NCBI GenBank assembly: GCA_015501055.1
Contig: JADNYV010000066.1
Location: 62,001-126,000 of the forward strand
Source: Mucidula mucida
Taxonomy: Eukaryota; Basidiomycota; Agaricomycetes; Agaricales; Physalacriaceae
Length of the DNA stretch: 64,000 bases
Direction: 5' to 3'
Part shown: positions 31,956-49,009 of the stretch, piece after piece
Numbering within the stretch: the stretch's first letter is position 1
Layout of the letters: each line of letters begins with the position of its first letter
Notes under the pieces: generated by a model
Seen by the model: the letters and a program-made list of their open reading frames with translations, nothing else
What the model was told of the DNA's origin: nothing
Database searches by the model: none
Program-made: the position numbers and the translations under genes

Positions 31956-33342
31956 CTACACGGAAGCCGATACTTGTTCTACCATTCCTCCATCCCACTT
32001 GACGGTGACACTCCCGTCCTGTTAACGTCGTCAGTACGCGAGGAACAGCCACCCGACTATCACTTACCGCATTGCCAAAGTATGCCGCCTTGGCCATATG
32101 GCAGAACAGGCCGACCTCGACGACACCAGTGAGCATCTTGATGCGCGCCATGATCTGTTCCGAGCATGCTGTAAGGGCTAATTCCGTCAACCAGAATATA
32201 CACACCTTGTAAGGATCCATCATATCGTCGTGCGAGAATGGCGCGTCGATGATGAAGTTGCCGTTGTCAGATACCACGGGGCCGGCTATAACCAAGTCAG
32301 ATGAGGACAGGGAGTGTGGAAGAGGAACAGACCTTTGGCAACGGCCATACGCAGGGTAGCCGTCGGAGACCCAAGGACGGTATGTAGATTGTGCAGCACC
32401 TTGGCGTAAGCGAATGGGACGACCTCGATAGGCACGCCGGGTTTGAACTGAGGACGTCATGAGGGAGAATAGGTGGGGGTATCGGCGGAACAAACGTTAG
32501 TGCAAAGAACTTCGACGTTCTTCCTGTAATCGGCGACAAGGATGAAGCTATGGATCACTGTCAGATGAGTATCGATGCTTCGCGGATGGACAAACGTGTT
32601 GGCAGCCTCTGCTAGAACCTTTTCGCGTAGGTGACATGCTCCTCCGCCCTTGATGCAGTTCAAACTGCTATCCACTCTGCGGCGCGGCGTGATCAGCGGG
32701 ATTAGAGGTGCTGGACAAGGATCTCGCTCACTCGTCGGCTCCGTCTAGGGTAACGTCTATAGTGGGGTATTGGTCGACATCGCCTAGGCTCAATCCAGAC
32801 GATACAATCAGTTCCTTGGATTGGAATCCTGATAGAACGTGAGTCAAACACAAGATATTAATGGTAATTCATGACTGACCAGTGGGAATGAAGACACGTT
32901 CCTGGTTGGCCTCGAGCCCTTGCATAACGATTCGTTCCACAACATACGGAACCGTGGATCCTGGAGATGTCATAAGCGGGTGACTTAGACGGTGTTAAGA
33001 CGCGTACCAGAGCCGATCCCAATGACCTAGATTGAGGGTACTGTTACAATCTAATACGGACGGCGGGGGAACGAGACATACTCGGTGTTCTGGCTTGATG
33101 TGTTGATCTACTGCCGTCCACGCAGCGAGTTGCTTCGACTTTTCAATCACGGTAAGCACGCCAGCAGGTACCGGTGTCTTTAGCAGTGGTTCTAGGAAAA
33201 GATCAGCAACAATTCAGAGTTCGCGCAAGCGCGATGACGTACGGCGGCTGAAGGCGCTCATGATGGATCCAGTACCCGTCCGAGGCATGACTGGTCGCAC
33301 AGGATCCAGTGTGGGAGGACTGTTGCGGGGAGCAAGGGGCAT
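31956..33342 (-). CDS. RKI1: Ribose-5-phosphate isomerase A
   Basis: Interconverts ribose-5-phosphate and ribulose-5-phosphate in the non-oxidative pentose phosphate pathway. Eleven exons: 33243-33342, 33082-33191, 33008-33026, 32880-32960, 32732-32828, 32596-32676, 32496-32547, 32333-32447, 32206-32285, 32068-32154, 31956-32018. They sum to 294 residues. Motifs: QLAAWTAVDQHIK, phosphate loop VIGIGSGSTVPYV, DVTLDGADEVDSSLNCIKGG (catalytic Asp and metal site), FILVADYRKN, GVPIEVVPFAYAKV, NGNFIIDAPF, and LTGVVEVGLFCHMAKAAYFG. Exon 3 is only 19 bases and encodes the centre of the phosphate loop. The N-terminal ~30 residues before QPLLKTPVPAG are not conserved, so a later Met (MSAFSR) could be used. 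The frame is clean. Confidence 0.95.
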
Positions 33343-34208
33343 GATTCAACAGTGAAATCATCGTTTGCATTTCCGAAGGGTTTTTAAGTACGGGAATGGA
33401 AATAGGAATAGGATCCGGAAGTATCTTGAGTAGAGAGGACATTAAAAAATGAAGGGCGTACGAGATAGATGGTTTGATTTGCTCGGGGAGAGGCATCTTG
33501 TGGATAGACCGGAAAAGCGGTGGGATACGTCGGATATTATATATCGTCGTTGTGGAAGGAGCCAAGCTTGTGGTAGGCGAGATGACCCCAGGCGATACCC
33601 GACCGGAGTCTCGGGCCGGAAGTATCGCGGAAAAGTCTGAAAGATGTACCTTGGATCTGAACGCGCCTTCATGACCGCTCTCCTCCTTACCGTAAAATAG
33701 AAGGGTCAATGTAATCTCCTCTGATACTAGAACTGTTGGAAGCATCATTGAGAGAGAATTGATGGCAGAGTGAGTACCGACCAGCTCGTTGATTACATTG
33801 TTCGTAAACATGGCCGGTTTCTTGCCGCGGTCAACGAGGCTGCGCTGTCCTGGACCAACATTCACAGTGGATTTCAAGTGGATTGAGTGTTCATAAACGA
33901 CATCTGAAAAGGATATATACATGACTTACACTACACTGGTAGTCGGAGATATGTGGCGCTGTATGTCAGGATACGATCAATGAAACGCGTATCATCTCAG
34001 CGCGTAATGAGTGGGCACTTGGAAGGCCCACGTTGGGCACCAACATATTAGGGCTCGAAAACCAGAACGTGGCTAAGATTTTGTCTCCTTCCTCGGACCC
34101 AGGTCCGAAGTAACCCCTACCTCGTCCACGTGCTCATCTCATAAATTTCCTCGTCTATATTCGTGACTCACATCTCACTCACATCATCCAAAAGTTGGCT
34201 TGTAGACG
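33343..34208. promoter_or_regulatory. Divergent promoter region RKI1 / ARO1
   Basis: 866 bases separate the RKI1 start (minus) from the AROM start (plus). A long minus-strand open stretch (33203-33922) covers much of it, but it runs out of frame with RKI1 and has no recognisable sequence. I see no TATA box near the AROM start. Pyrimidine-rich CT blocks lie at about 34085-34195, just before the AROM ATG. Confidence 0.45.
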
Positions 34209-39301
<5,093 letters not shown>

Positions 39302-39803
39302 ACGAAGAAGTGTTGTATTGTGTACTTAGATTAGAAAAACAAGTAGACTGTTGACGCTGTTCTGACGTGCGGGGTGAGGTTGGGGTGAGGAGTCCGGAAG
39401 TACATCTGACATACTTCCGGAGGGGTCCGGCGCTAAAGTCCGGTTGTCGGACAGCGGGCATCCCTAACGCGGAACAGACGGAGGGTGTAAAAGTATATTA
39501 TTCGTCTTATACCGTGAAATCTCTTGTCTTTTTACCAGCTCCCCTCCTTTTTTTCTCTTTTCCTTTCTCTCTCGTCAATCCTCCGGTATGCAGGTCGCTC
39601 GTGGGAGCCGCCAACGTAGGGTCCAGAACGTTACCCAGGCTTTTTGTCTGCTGACCGTGTATCTCCAGTCGCCAGGTCTCTCGGTCCATCTCGTTCTAGA
39701 GCCGCGCGATGCTCGCGAGAATCTAATCTCAATTTCGCCCGTACGCTTACGTCGACGCATGCTAGGCGGGCAGAGGAGGTGCGCTTTCTCTTCGTGTTCG
39801 TGA
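39302..39803. other. Intergenic with inverted repeat, leader of NADH dehydrogenase
   Basis: About 500 bases between AROM and the NADH dehydrogenase. Contains a perfect 10-bp inverted repeat at 39393-39421, a pyrimidine-rich leader at 39540-39580, and an ATG at 39588 whose short frames do not join cleanly to the main coding region. A small upstream exon encoding a mitochondrial presequence could be hidden here. Confidence 0.5.
39393..39421. repeat. Perfect 10-bp inverted repeat (TCCGGAAGTA)
   Basis: TCCGGAAGTA at 39393-39402 and its exact reverse complement at 39412-39421, with a 9-base spacer. Further GTCCGG copies follow within 40 bases (39424-39450). Confidence 0.8.
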
Positions 39804-41904
39804 ATGGGCCCCCGTATTCACCCTAAATCTCAGCCGACGGTTGTGGCCCCTCCTCCTCCAACCCCTGCACCGAAAAATGGAAGATGGCGCTCGTTCTTGC
39901 AGAACCTCGGTCGTTTGACGCTCGCGACTATCGTGGTCAGCTCTGGCACGTTCTACTACATCACCCAGCAGGATCGCAATCCGGGAACGCAACTGCCCTA
40001 TGATCCCGACAAGAAAACTATCGTCGTCCTAGGAAGTGGATGGGGCGCTACGAGTCTGCTCAAGACGATGGACACAACCGATTACAACGTGGTGAGTACA
40101 CCTCTACTTGGCAATTTTCGCGGTGCTAAGATGATCCAGGTTGTGATCAGTCCGAAGAATTTCTTCCTGTTCACGCCGTTGCTGCCCAGTGTGGCTGTAG
40201 GCACCCTTACTGCCCGATCTATCATGCAGCCGACGCGTTATGTTACAAGACACAAGCAGCGGGAAGTCACCGTTATCGAAGCGGAGGCGCGCGCGGTGGA
40301 TGTGCGTACCTACTTTACCCCCTCCTGTATATCCGTTTATCTCTTTGAACAGCCTATCAAAAAGACCGTCACATTCACAGATGATTCCGAAATCCAGGGC
40401 ACGGTGTCCACCAAGACGATACCCTACGATTATCTTGTATATGCCGTCGGAGCTGAAGTTCAAACGTTTGGTATTCCAGGTGTGCAGGAGAAGGCTTGTT
40501 TCATGAAAGAGATTCAAGACGCCGAAAAGGTAGCAGGTTTTCCGTTCTAATCGACTCTTTGCTGATATGTTCATCATAGATGCAACGCCGGTTCATGGAC
40601 TGTAAGTACTCGCTCCTCCTCGTCTTCAAAGTAAATTCACGACTCCGTAGGCATGGAGTCTGCTGCTTTCCCTGGTCAAACTCCCGAGGAGGTCGAACGA
40701 CTCTTGCACATGGTTGTCGTCGGTGGTGGGCCTACTGGTATCGAATTGAGCGGTGAAATCCACGATTTCCTCGAAGTCAGTCTCGTGATCGCGTACTTTC
40801 AAATTGTCTGACATGTTTATCCAGGATGACTTGAAATCATGGTACCCCGAACTCGCCTCCAAAATCCGTATCACTCTCGTGGAGGCTCTTCCCTCTGTTC
40901 TGCCAATGTTCAGCAAGCAGTTGATCGACTACACCGAGTCAACGTTCAAAGAGAGTAAGATTGAGATCATGACTAAGACCATGGTGAAAGAGGTACAGCA
41001 GTCTGCTCAATTGCCGGGTTCAGTTATGCTCATCTTCTTCAATTAGGTTAAAGACAAATCCGTTGTCCTTCAGATGCCCGACAAGAGCATTCAGGATGTT
41101 CCCTGTGGACTGGTCGTCTGGGCAGCTGGAAACAAAGGACGCAAGATCACTCAAGATTTGATGGGCAAAATACCCAGCGTCCAGACAAACCGACGCGGGA
41201 TTGCTGTTGATGGTGAGGTCGCGTCACTTATCAGTTCCATCTCCTTAATGTGTTGGCAGAACACCTTCGTATGCTTGGTGCTGATGGAGTCTTCGCTATC
41301 GGTGACTGCACTGCTACCTCCTACGCACCTACTGCGCAGGTCGCATCACAACAAGGCGCGTACCTGGCGCGCGTTTTCACTCAGATGGCGAAGAAGGACA
41401 ACTTGGAGGCCAAGCTTCGCGAACTCGAGACCAGGGCGCCCACTGTCGTATCCGAGGAGGATCAGAAGGCCTTCGTGGCCGAGGTGGACAACACGAAAAA
41501 GCAAATTGAGATGGTGAAACTGCGACCGTTCCACTACTCTCACCAGGGTAGTTTAGCGTACGTTCTTTTCGTCGCGCAGTCTCCTCATACGATGCTGATC
41601 CTGTTGCAGTTACATTGGATCGGACAAGGCTATTGCTGACCTACCTTTCATGAACGGCAATGTACGTGATAGTCCTAGAAACCCCTCACCGTGTCTAATA
41701 TGCCTGTTTAGATCGCGAGTGGTGGTGTCGCCACTTTCCTGTTCTGGCGCTCAGCATACTTGAGCACACTGTTTTCACTACGGAATCGCGTTCTCGTCGG
41801 CAATGACTGGCTGCTGACGAAATTCTTTGGCCGGTATGTCATGCCTTTCGTCAACTTTTTCTTAAGCTCATGGTTTGCGCCGTAGTGATGTCAGTAGGGA
41901 TTAA
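39804..41904 (+). CDS. NDE1: Type-2 (rotenone-insensitive) NADH:ubiquinone dehydrogenase
   Basis: Single-subunit flavoprotein on the mitochondrial inner membrane that passes electrons from NADH to ubiquinone without pumping protons. Eleven exons: 39804-40091, 40140-40301, 40353-40529, 40580-40601, 40651-40775, 40825-40992, 41047-41212, 41260-41557, 41610-41661, 41712-41833, 41886-41904. They sum to 532 residues. A membrane anchor ([16 protein letters not shown]) precedes the FAD site [16 protein letters not shown]. Then come [19 protein letters not shown], the NADH site [36 protein letters not shown] and a C-terminal membrane-binding region. The anchor plus absence of a clear N-terminal presequence fits the external type, but a presequence on an unseen upstream exon cannot be excluded. 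Exon 4 is only 22 bases. Frames are intact. Confidence 0.93.
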
Positions 41905-42282
41905 GCGTGTATATACATGGATGGATGTTTCTTGTTTAGACGCATAGACTCTCTAGAACACGGTAGTCTCTTTATAATTCTATGTATACCATCATTATTT
42001 CACTGTTGACGTTGGCGTTGCGACATGGGTTACCGCGACAGATGTGTACATGTGCGAACTCCAATATTTATCAGAAGGGTGACCTTATACGCCAGTTGGT
42101 GTAGGTCGTTGAGGACTGTGTTTGCTTGACCATTGTGTCCTGTGCAAACGCGTGCCATTACTTGAACGAAGACTCAGAGTCATCGTGCGCGTCCGAAACC
42201 GCCAGACTAAAGGAGCGGTTTACTCAACGGTAACAGTTGGAAAGTAGCGTGCGAATACATTTAATCATAACTATATCACACA
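41905..42282. other. Intergenic, convergent 3' ends
   Basis: About 380 bases between the NADH dehydrogenase stop (plus) and the esterase stop (minus). Nothing recognisable. Confidence 0.5.
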
Positions 42283-44606
42283 TCATATCGGATTTGCTAG
42301 TAAGATCTTGTTGAGAGTGTTCATTTGATCCTTTCTGTAGGTATCTTCGGTAACGGTCAAAGGAGTCAGGCCGTCGTTGAAAGACAACATCTTCGGCGAC
42401 TCCTTGGTGTACTTGGGCCAAGTGATGCCAGTGTTTCCGTTGGGATCCAGCTTGGAGACGAAGCGAATGATGTAGTCCTGCATGTCTCCACCCGGTAAAT
42501 ACGCATTGAGAAATACGTCCGACGCATGGAAAGAGCCCAAGAATGGAAGGGCCTTTAGGCGTTTATGAACTGGACAAACAGTCAACTGCGGACGGGTGGG
42601 GAAAAGGTAACATACTGTACGTGTAGATATCCTGCTTACCGGATAACGAGGATATAAAGAACCGACGTGGCGCTTGAAACACTGCATCTCCTTGGAAAGC
42701 AGCGAATCGCTTGAACTGCGGACTCAACGCATTGAAGAGGCCGGTGTCGAATGGCGATCCTGATAAGATCGATTGAGGATACAGGTCCATGAGCGTGTCG
42801 ATGTCCGCGTCTGAAGCACTGGGTAGCATGACGTTCTTGACGTATGATTTGACCTGCGCATCCGTGCTGTGGACACAGAGATGAGGAACGTGACTATCAA
42901 GGACCAAGGACGCGAGGACTCACGTAATATTCAGCTGCGCGAATGAAAACAGGGTGCCCTCGTCGTCACAGTCGCCTGGAGAAACGTTAGAATGTCAGAA
43001 GTAAGGACATAATCGAGGGTCAACAAACCATTTACGAAGGGAACATTGGCCACTTTTCCCTGTTGCACAAGGCGTTGTGGGTTATCGGTAAACAGTACAC
43101 CATCTGTCCTCGGAAGCCACGCCAGAATCAAAGACTAGTCGACAGTAAGTCTCACATCGAGCGTCAAGGGTATGCTTGGTACCTGATAATCGAAAATGAA
43201 CGGCGAATCGTCAACGGCGCCTTTCAACACCTCAAAGTCCACCTTTCGAAGGCACGCCAGCGTATCGGCAGAGCTCGCACATCCTGTTTTCAGCACTATG
43301 GCATCATAATCTGTGGGAGAGTCATGAATACCGTGATAATAACAGCTAGGCATTCACCGCTTCGTGTACCTTTCTGACCGTGCTCAATGTCACCGACGGG
43401 GATAGGAGAGCCTGATTGCATGAATGCACCCCGGAAGAGTCCTTCGGTATCACCGCCGTTGATGAGCATATGAGACGCTACTGAAATAGCGCCTGCCGAT
43501 TCGCCCCAGCTATGCTTCCTTAAAGCTTGGTTCTGGGAATTCAAAAGAACACATACATAGTGACCTTTGTCGGATCCCCGCCGAACGCGCCGATATACTT
43601 TTGAATCCATTTGAGGGCAAGACGTTCTTCCAGATGAATAGAGTCAGTATGGAGGTGGGGCGAGAAACACTTTTTGCATACGATCGTGTAGTCCAAGGTT
43701 TCCCACGCCAGCCTCTTTCACTTCTTTCCCCGCTAAAAATCCGTACGCTGAAAACGCTTTCTGAGAACACACTGCAAAGGATGAACACTGCCCCACTTAC
43801 CTGACACTCGATAGTTCATAGAGACATAGATGACTGGCTCTCCCAACTTGATCGACCGCTCAACAATGCCAGTACCGTCGTACCTTGGAAATCGGCATTG
43901 AGCATATCTGGGCAGTCTGCGACAAGTACAACTTACATTTGAGTTCCACCCAATTCGAACCCACCTACAAGAGGATTATCAGATCAAGGATACCCTTTCT
44001 GATTATGCATACTACCTCCAAAGATCCACTACGACTATGATCAGTTTGCGTCACTGCGAAAGAAGCTGACAACGTACTGCAGCAACCGGAAGTTTTGACG
44101 TTGCCGTGGCGGTCGCAGGCTTGATCACATTGATTGTCAGACCTTATGATGCGGGGTGAGATTTCTGAACGATCAGAAAGAAACAAGCGAACGTACAATC
44201 TTCAGCCGAAGGGAGTACCACGTTGAATATGGAATTGACCACATAATCCACGACTTCAGCAGGAACGCCTGTGAGAATCGGGAGCTTCACAGCCTGCTGG
44301 GGACACGACGGTCCGAAGGACGTTGCGGAGAGCGACCCTGTATATGCATCAACAGCCTTGGGAAGCTGGAATCGGAGGTTCCCAGTTCTGCAAAAGGCGC
44401 TCAAGTCAGTGTGAATAGCTTGGACGTGCCAGCGCAACGTACGGCGGTTGGCCAAAAGGTATCCCAAGGAACTTGGAGACCGTGCTCGTACCAGTGCCCG
44501 TGATGGTGGCATTATCCAAGCGCACGGTAACGGCGGCGCGAGGAGACACCGCGGCACCAACCACATATCCAACTTGAGCGATGACTGCGACGAGAGGGAT
44601 GAACAT
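42283..44606 (-). CDS. Secreted type-B carboxylesterase/lipase
   Basis: Alpha/beta hydrolase of the cholinesterase/Candida-lipase family, secreted, acting on carboxylic esters; the exact substrate is unknown. The start MFIPLVAVIAQVGYVVGAAV (signal peptide) is at 44606 and the stop at 42283-42285, with about a dozen introns. Landmarks in order: KFLGIPFGQPPTGNLRFQLP, SEDCLTINV-like ADCLTINVIKP, oxyanion segment WIFGGGFELGGTQ, YVSMNYRVS, nucleophile elbow GESAGAISVASHM, SGSPIPVGD, WLPRTDGVLFTDNP and the catalytic His in LGSFHASDVFL. Several joins are confirmed by in-frame splicing, for example GAT-T|GT-CTG before LTINV. I see no frameshift. It lies beside other surface and uptake genes (reductase, sugar porter). 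Confidence 0.9.
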
Positions 44607-45859
44607 TCTGGCGAAGGAATGTACCAATTAAATCAAACCTACTAATACCGTTTTATAAGGATTTAACTCGCTTGAGAGAAGGGTAAGAGTTACTTGCAAA
44701 AGGTCCGCAATATCATCATGTCACGAGAGGTACAACCTCACATTGTTCACCAGTCATGCGACCGTTGGTAGCCAGGAACGCCAAAGCAGATAACGCGTTT
44801 GCATTTGGTTTGGAATGGGATAGACGACTCGCGACGTGTCGTGGTCGCGTCCGACGCGTCCTTGTTCTTCCCCACATTGCGGGGAAATGACATACGTGTG
44901 ATAGAAGCGCGAGATTGCAAATGGGCGAGAAACAAGTTGGTCTAGTGCGTGCCGTATCAGCCAAGTCCAAGAATCACAGACATGGACACCGGCTCTCTAG
45001 AAAGCCGACTGCTCACCTTTTTTCACCTATAGCGCGACAAATGATCTCTCATGTGGCGGTAATGCCACTCAATACGTGGGCCGGACACCTCATGGCGAGG
45101 ACAGTAGCCCATTGAGTCGTTTGAACGTGATTTCCAGTGCATCCTGCCGCGATGAATACCAAGCCACGCACATGTGGATGACGCGGTACCGCCCTTGGGG
45201 AGGAGTTCCGAGCACGGTAAACAATCCCTGACATATCAGGTACCGTAGAAACATGGAAAGTTACATGGCCTCTGATCAATACTTCTCTTTGGGGCGCGAA
45301 ATAGAACTCTCGGCAGCATGAACACCTTAGCGGTGCGAAGATCGCAGCGTAACTGGCGGCTGACACGACATGAGGCCAGAATACATGAAATCGGAAAGAA
45401 AACGGGAAAGCGTAGCGTACCGCAATATCTTCACCCAATCTATGTATGACAGTCCAGCTAACACTCCATCAAAGCAATTCGAGGACACTTCGGCCGCCGC
45501 GTAAGCGCTGAGCGCTGTACCATGGACGTTAATGGTGAACGTTGGGATCGCACGTGCTTCCAAAAAACAGAATAATATTAATAGTATGGCAAGCCAGGCC
45601 ACCTAACAGTGATATATAGCATTTCAAGATCTCTAGTAAATATATATCAAGAACGGTCCTACAGACTAGCTATTGGATACAAAAAGTCAGAATTGCGAGC
45701 ACAGCAACCGATTAATAAAGACATGAATCGTCAAAAACCATAAGAGTACGTTGCAAGTCGTGCCCAGCGCGCCTACATATATAATCATCTAGATGCCAGC
45801 ATGGGTATAATGAAGCCTGTTCATAAAAAGGGACCAGCCGAGAAGCGTTCGGATAAATA
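44607..45859. other. 1.25-kb region without a supported gene
   Basis: Between the esterase start and the reductase stop, both minus strand. A minus-strand open stretch at about 45420-45602 encodes a hydrophobic leader (WLAILLILFCFLEARAIPTF) followed by SSNCFDGVLAGLSYIDWVKIL. It has no in-frame ATG and no clear continuation, so it may be a fragment of a secreted-protein gene. The remainder shows nothing. Confidence 0.4.
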
Positions 45860-48021
45860 CTACCAGCCGAAAGCACTGTCCATTTATCAGCAAACGAATG
45901 CCGACGCGAAAGGAAGGAAAACATACTCTTCGTGGATTTCTACACCTCCTACTTGATCCCTCCTCACGGGATCAATTCTCCCAACCTCCTTCGCAACATC
46001 ATCTGCTAGTGCGGTGGGACCACACACAGCGACCATCATGCCCGTGTGCGCCTCCCGATCCTTGATACCAGCGCCGAGCGTCACTGTCTTACTAATGGTA
46101 GCCTCAAGCATATTCGAGATCTTGGGGCGACCGGGCGACAGAGACAGACGGGGATGGAAAAAGTCCTTCGAAAAGGGGAATTTGCCGATGACAGCGCGGG
46201 TATAGAACACCGATATCCTCACTGGCGTGAATACACTTTGTTGAATCATCGCGGAGAAAGTGGGCACAAGAGGAACAAGCGCAGCTCAGATATTTGTCAG
46301 GATTGAGAAAACAATGGGTAAAGTGACCATACCTGGATCTTGTACGATCCATATAAGCTCGATGATCTTGATGCGAGACTCGCCCTTGATATCCTTGTCT
46401 ATTAATTCTTGGATACCCGACAGGGCGTAGGTGATGCCGCTACCGCCGACTACAAAGACGGCAGCGGAATGGCTAGAGGGAATGGAATGACCAGGGCCAC
46501 CTACAACGAGAGTAAGTGCACCGACATGGAACCTAAAACGCGGAGCATACCATAAGGACCGTCAATCATAACTTTCACATTGGTGCCGAAACCTGCTTCG
46601 CCATGCCTGCCCGACTCCGCTATGTCGTAGAGTTTCGTGGTCCAGTCTCCAGCTTTCTTGATCATGAGTACCATTCCCTCCTGCGATTTATGTGCGCTTG
46701 CAATGGTGAACGGATGAACTTCCGACCAGCCAAAGATACCCATGCCAGAAGATAGGACACGCAGCCTGACATGCTGCCCCGCACGCCATCCAGCATTAGT
46801 ATGAGGCAATTCGAGACGGGTAGAACCGAGCTGGGGAATAGCACGGATCGTGGCAGTCTGGATCCGGGTCTTGATACAACGCATGAGGTGGTCGAACGCG
46901 TACAGTCCAAGAGCGGCGACAACAAATGGCCGGTCTGCCTGCTTGTGCATCCAGCACTATATGAATGTAAGTTAAAACAGTAAGCGAGTGCGACGATAGA
47001 AAGACGTACAGCAGCCAAAAGTAAGGAAAATCCACTGATGTGAGTGGCGATGAAGAAATGGTATGCTCTTGTCCTCCAAACGGAAGTCGAAAAGAAGAAG
47101 ACAAGGTCAATAGAGACAAGTCCAATAAAACCCCAGTAATTGGAGGGCTGAATTATCTTTTCGTGGAACACATCTCCAATGAGCCATTTATAGACTGAAT
47201 GGGTTTAATAATGGTTCAAGGTTCTCATCGTATCACTCACTATAACCAAGACTGTGTACGTTAACCGCTACCAGCATGATTCTCCCGGCCATTCGGTGCA
47301 TGAAGTTCAGCTGAAGAGCATTTAGAGAAGTAGTTGATAGAATGCTGTCAAATACCTTTTCATAGCCCATGCCCAAGAACGGACCTAGAACGTTGTTCTT
47401 CGTTCCAAAGGCAAACACAAATGGTAGTTGCGCTATTCCCACCCATCCAGCTCGGCCGGGATCCGAGAATGGATTCGATTTGTACAACGTGGGATATATC
47501 CAACACGCCAGGTACACCAGAGCACAGATACCTTGGGCAAGAGAATATCCAGGCGCGAGTCTCGTACTGAGTTCGGACGCCAATCCGCGTAGGAACGAGG
47601 GGCAGGAGGCAATATGGGTTGGGTACTTCATGACCATAAGGCTGCCCTTCTCATCGATGCGTTGAACATGGGTAGAGTGAGTGTGGGAATCATTACTGGA
47701 TGCGGCCTCCTTGGCTGTCGCTCGGTCTTTAGAGACGTAGACGTGAACGATGCGCGGAGACCGGACGTTAAATGAAACGTGACGGAGTATGTGTCCTTGC
47801 GAGAATTCTGACCAGTGTAATAAACGATTGAATGCGCGAGGAATACGCAGGACGAAAAGGAGGGCAATGAAGGCCAGAACGAGGAGGGAGACGTGGTAAA
47901 CGAAGGCTTCCTGGTCAATCTCCGGGGCATCGTTGGCGGGGCCTGCAGATGCCGAACCACCGGCGATGGTGGATGCTACAGCGGTGGGGGAGGAGTTGGT
48001 AGCTGAAGCGGGGGAAGACAT
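45860..48021 (-). CDS. Ferric-reductase-like transmembrane oxidoreductase (FRE type)
   Basis: Plasma-membrane flavocytochrome that moves electrons from NADPH across the membrane, usually to reduce Fe(III) or Cu(II). Seven exons: 47356-48021, 47241-47310, 47010-47194, 46551-46956, 46333-46500, 45927-46284, 45860-45875. They sum to 622 residues. Membrane helices begin with VYHVSLLVLAFIALLFVL. Haem-region histidines lie in NFMHRMAGR, NVHSLGY and HFFIATHISGF. The FAD site is HPFTIAS, the NADPH site VVGGSGITYAL, and the late nucleotide motif MMVAVCGPTALADDV. The last exon is only 16 bases and completes the typical end HEDAFGW. Metal specificity cannot be inferred. No signal peptide is obvious; the start has a Ser/Ala-rich segment. 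Confidence 0.92.
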
Positions 48022-49009
48022 GGTAAAAACGGTACGTCGAAAAGAATGGGCGACGTTGAGGTTATATGGGAATGGAAAACGCGTTTGCAGCGTGATTTGA
48101 TCAAAGTCGAGAACTGGTCGGATTGGAGCAGCAATGACCGGACGCCCTTCAAAGAGACCAACGAAAAGAGAGACGGGGGGTTAGAGAGCGGGTGTCATAA
48201 ACGGTGGGGTCTTTAAGAAGTCGCAAGGTGGCTGTTGCGCTCCAAAATGAAAATGGACGGACCAACCACGTGCCATCGATCAATGTTGACCAACAACGTC
48301 CGAGTGGACGCGAGCCTGCAGGTAGCAGCTTGATCGAGGCGTTCCAATCCTTGGGCTCCAACTTGACCATGATATTGGCATTCAACGGTGTACTCAAACT
48401 TCCTCTATCGAGGGCGTGTTCCTTCACCTGGAAGCCATGGCCAGGAACTCCGCATTTCTCTTACCACCGAACAATCACCGGGCGGATAGAATGCCCCTTA
48501 TCACCACGCAGCGTGGTATCCATGGCCTGACTGAGATACGATGTCGACGCGCTTACAGCAACACATGTCCACGAATCTTAACTCGTCTTGAAAAAGTCTG
48601 TTCTTTGGCTGATTATTTGATGATTACACTATGAGCATAGAGAATGGAGACGTCGTTTGCACTGCCAACGGTTTAAGATACCCGTACCTCAGTTGTATAC
48701 ACATACACGTACGACAAAGTCCCAACATAATTCAATCTGTTGTCATGAATTCCGAAGACAGGTACTAGAGGCAATGTTTGACTATTATGACAACTAGCGA
48801 AGCCATAGCGGCTATCGGAATTCTCCATGGCTTGTTCCTCAGCACAACTAGAGCAGTGGCGCAAATTGTCATTATATAACCCGACATCAATGCAGGCCTC
48901 GCTTTTCCGACAACACCAAGATCCCATTAATTGTCAGTTGTGTGTGGTATGTGTTTCGCATTACATTGTGATCTACGTCTGTAGCTATAGTTTTGTGATA
49001 ATCCAAACA
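48022..49009. other. Intergenic, reductase promoter and transporter 3' end
   Basis: About 990 bases. A 108-codon plus-strand open stretch (48204-48530) has no recognisable sequence and I do not call it a gene. The bases near 48022 hold the reductase promoter. Confidence 0.5.

Noticed and set aside
33203..33922. 239-codon open stretch on the minus strand upstream of RKI1
   Set aside because: It overlaps RKI1 exon 1 in another frame, has no recognisable sequence, and its start codon context and composition look random. It is an open frame in a GC-balanced promoter region.
48204..48530. 108-codon plus-strand frame in the reductase/transporter gap
   Set aside because: No recognisable motif, no splice partners and no promoter signal. 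Length is within chance for this base composition.
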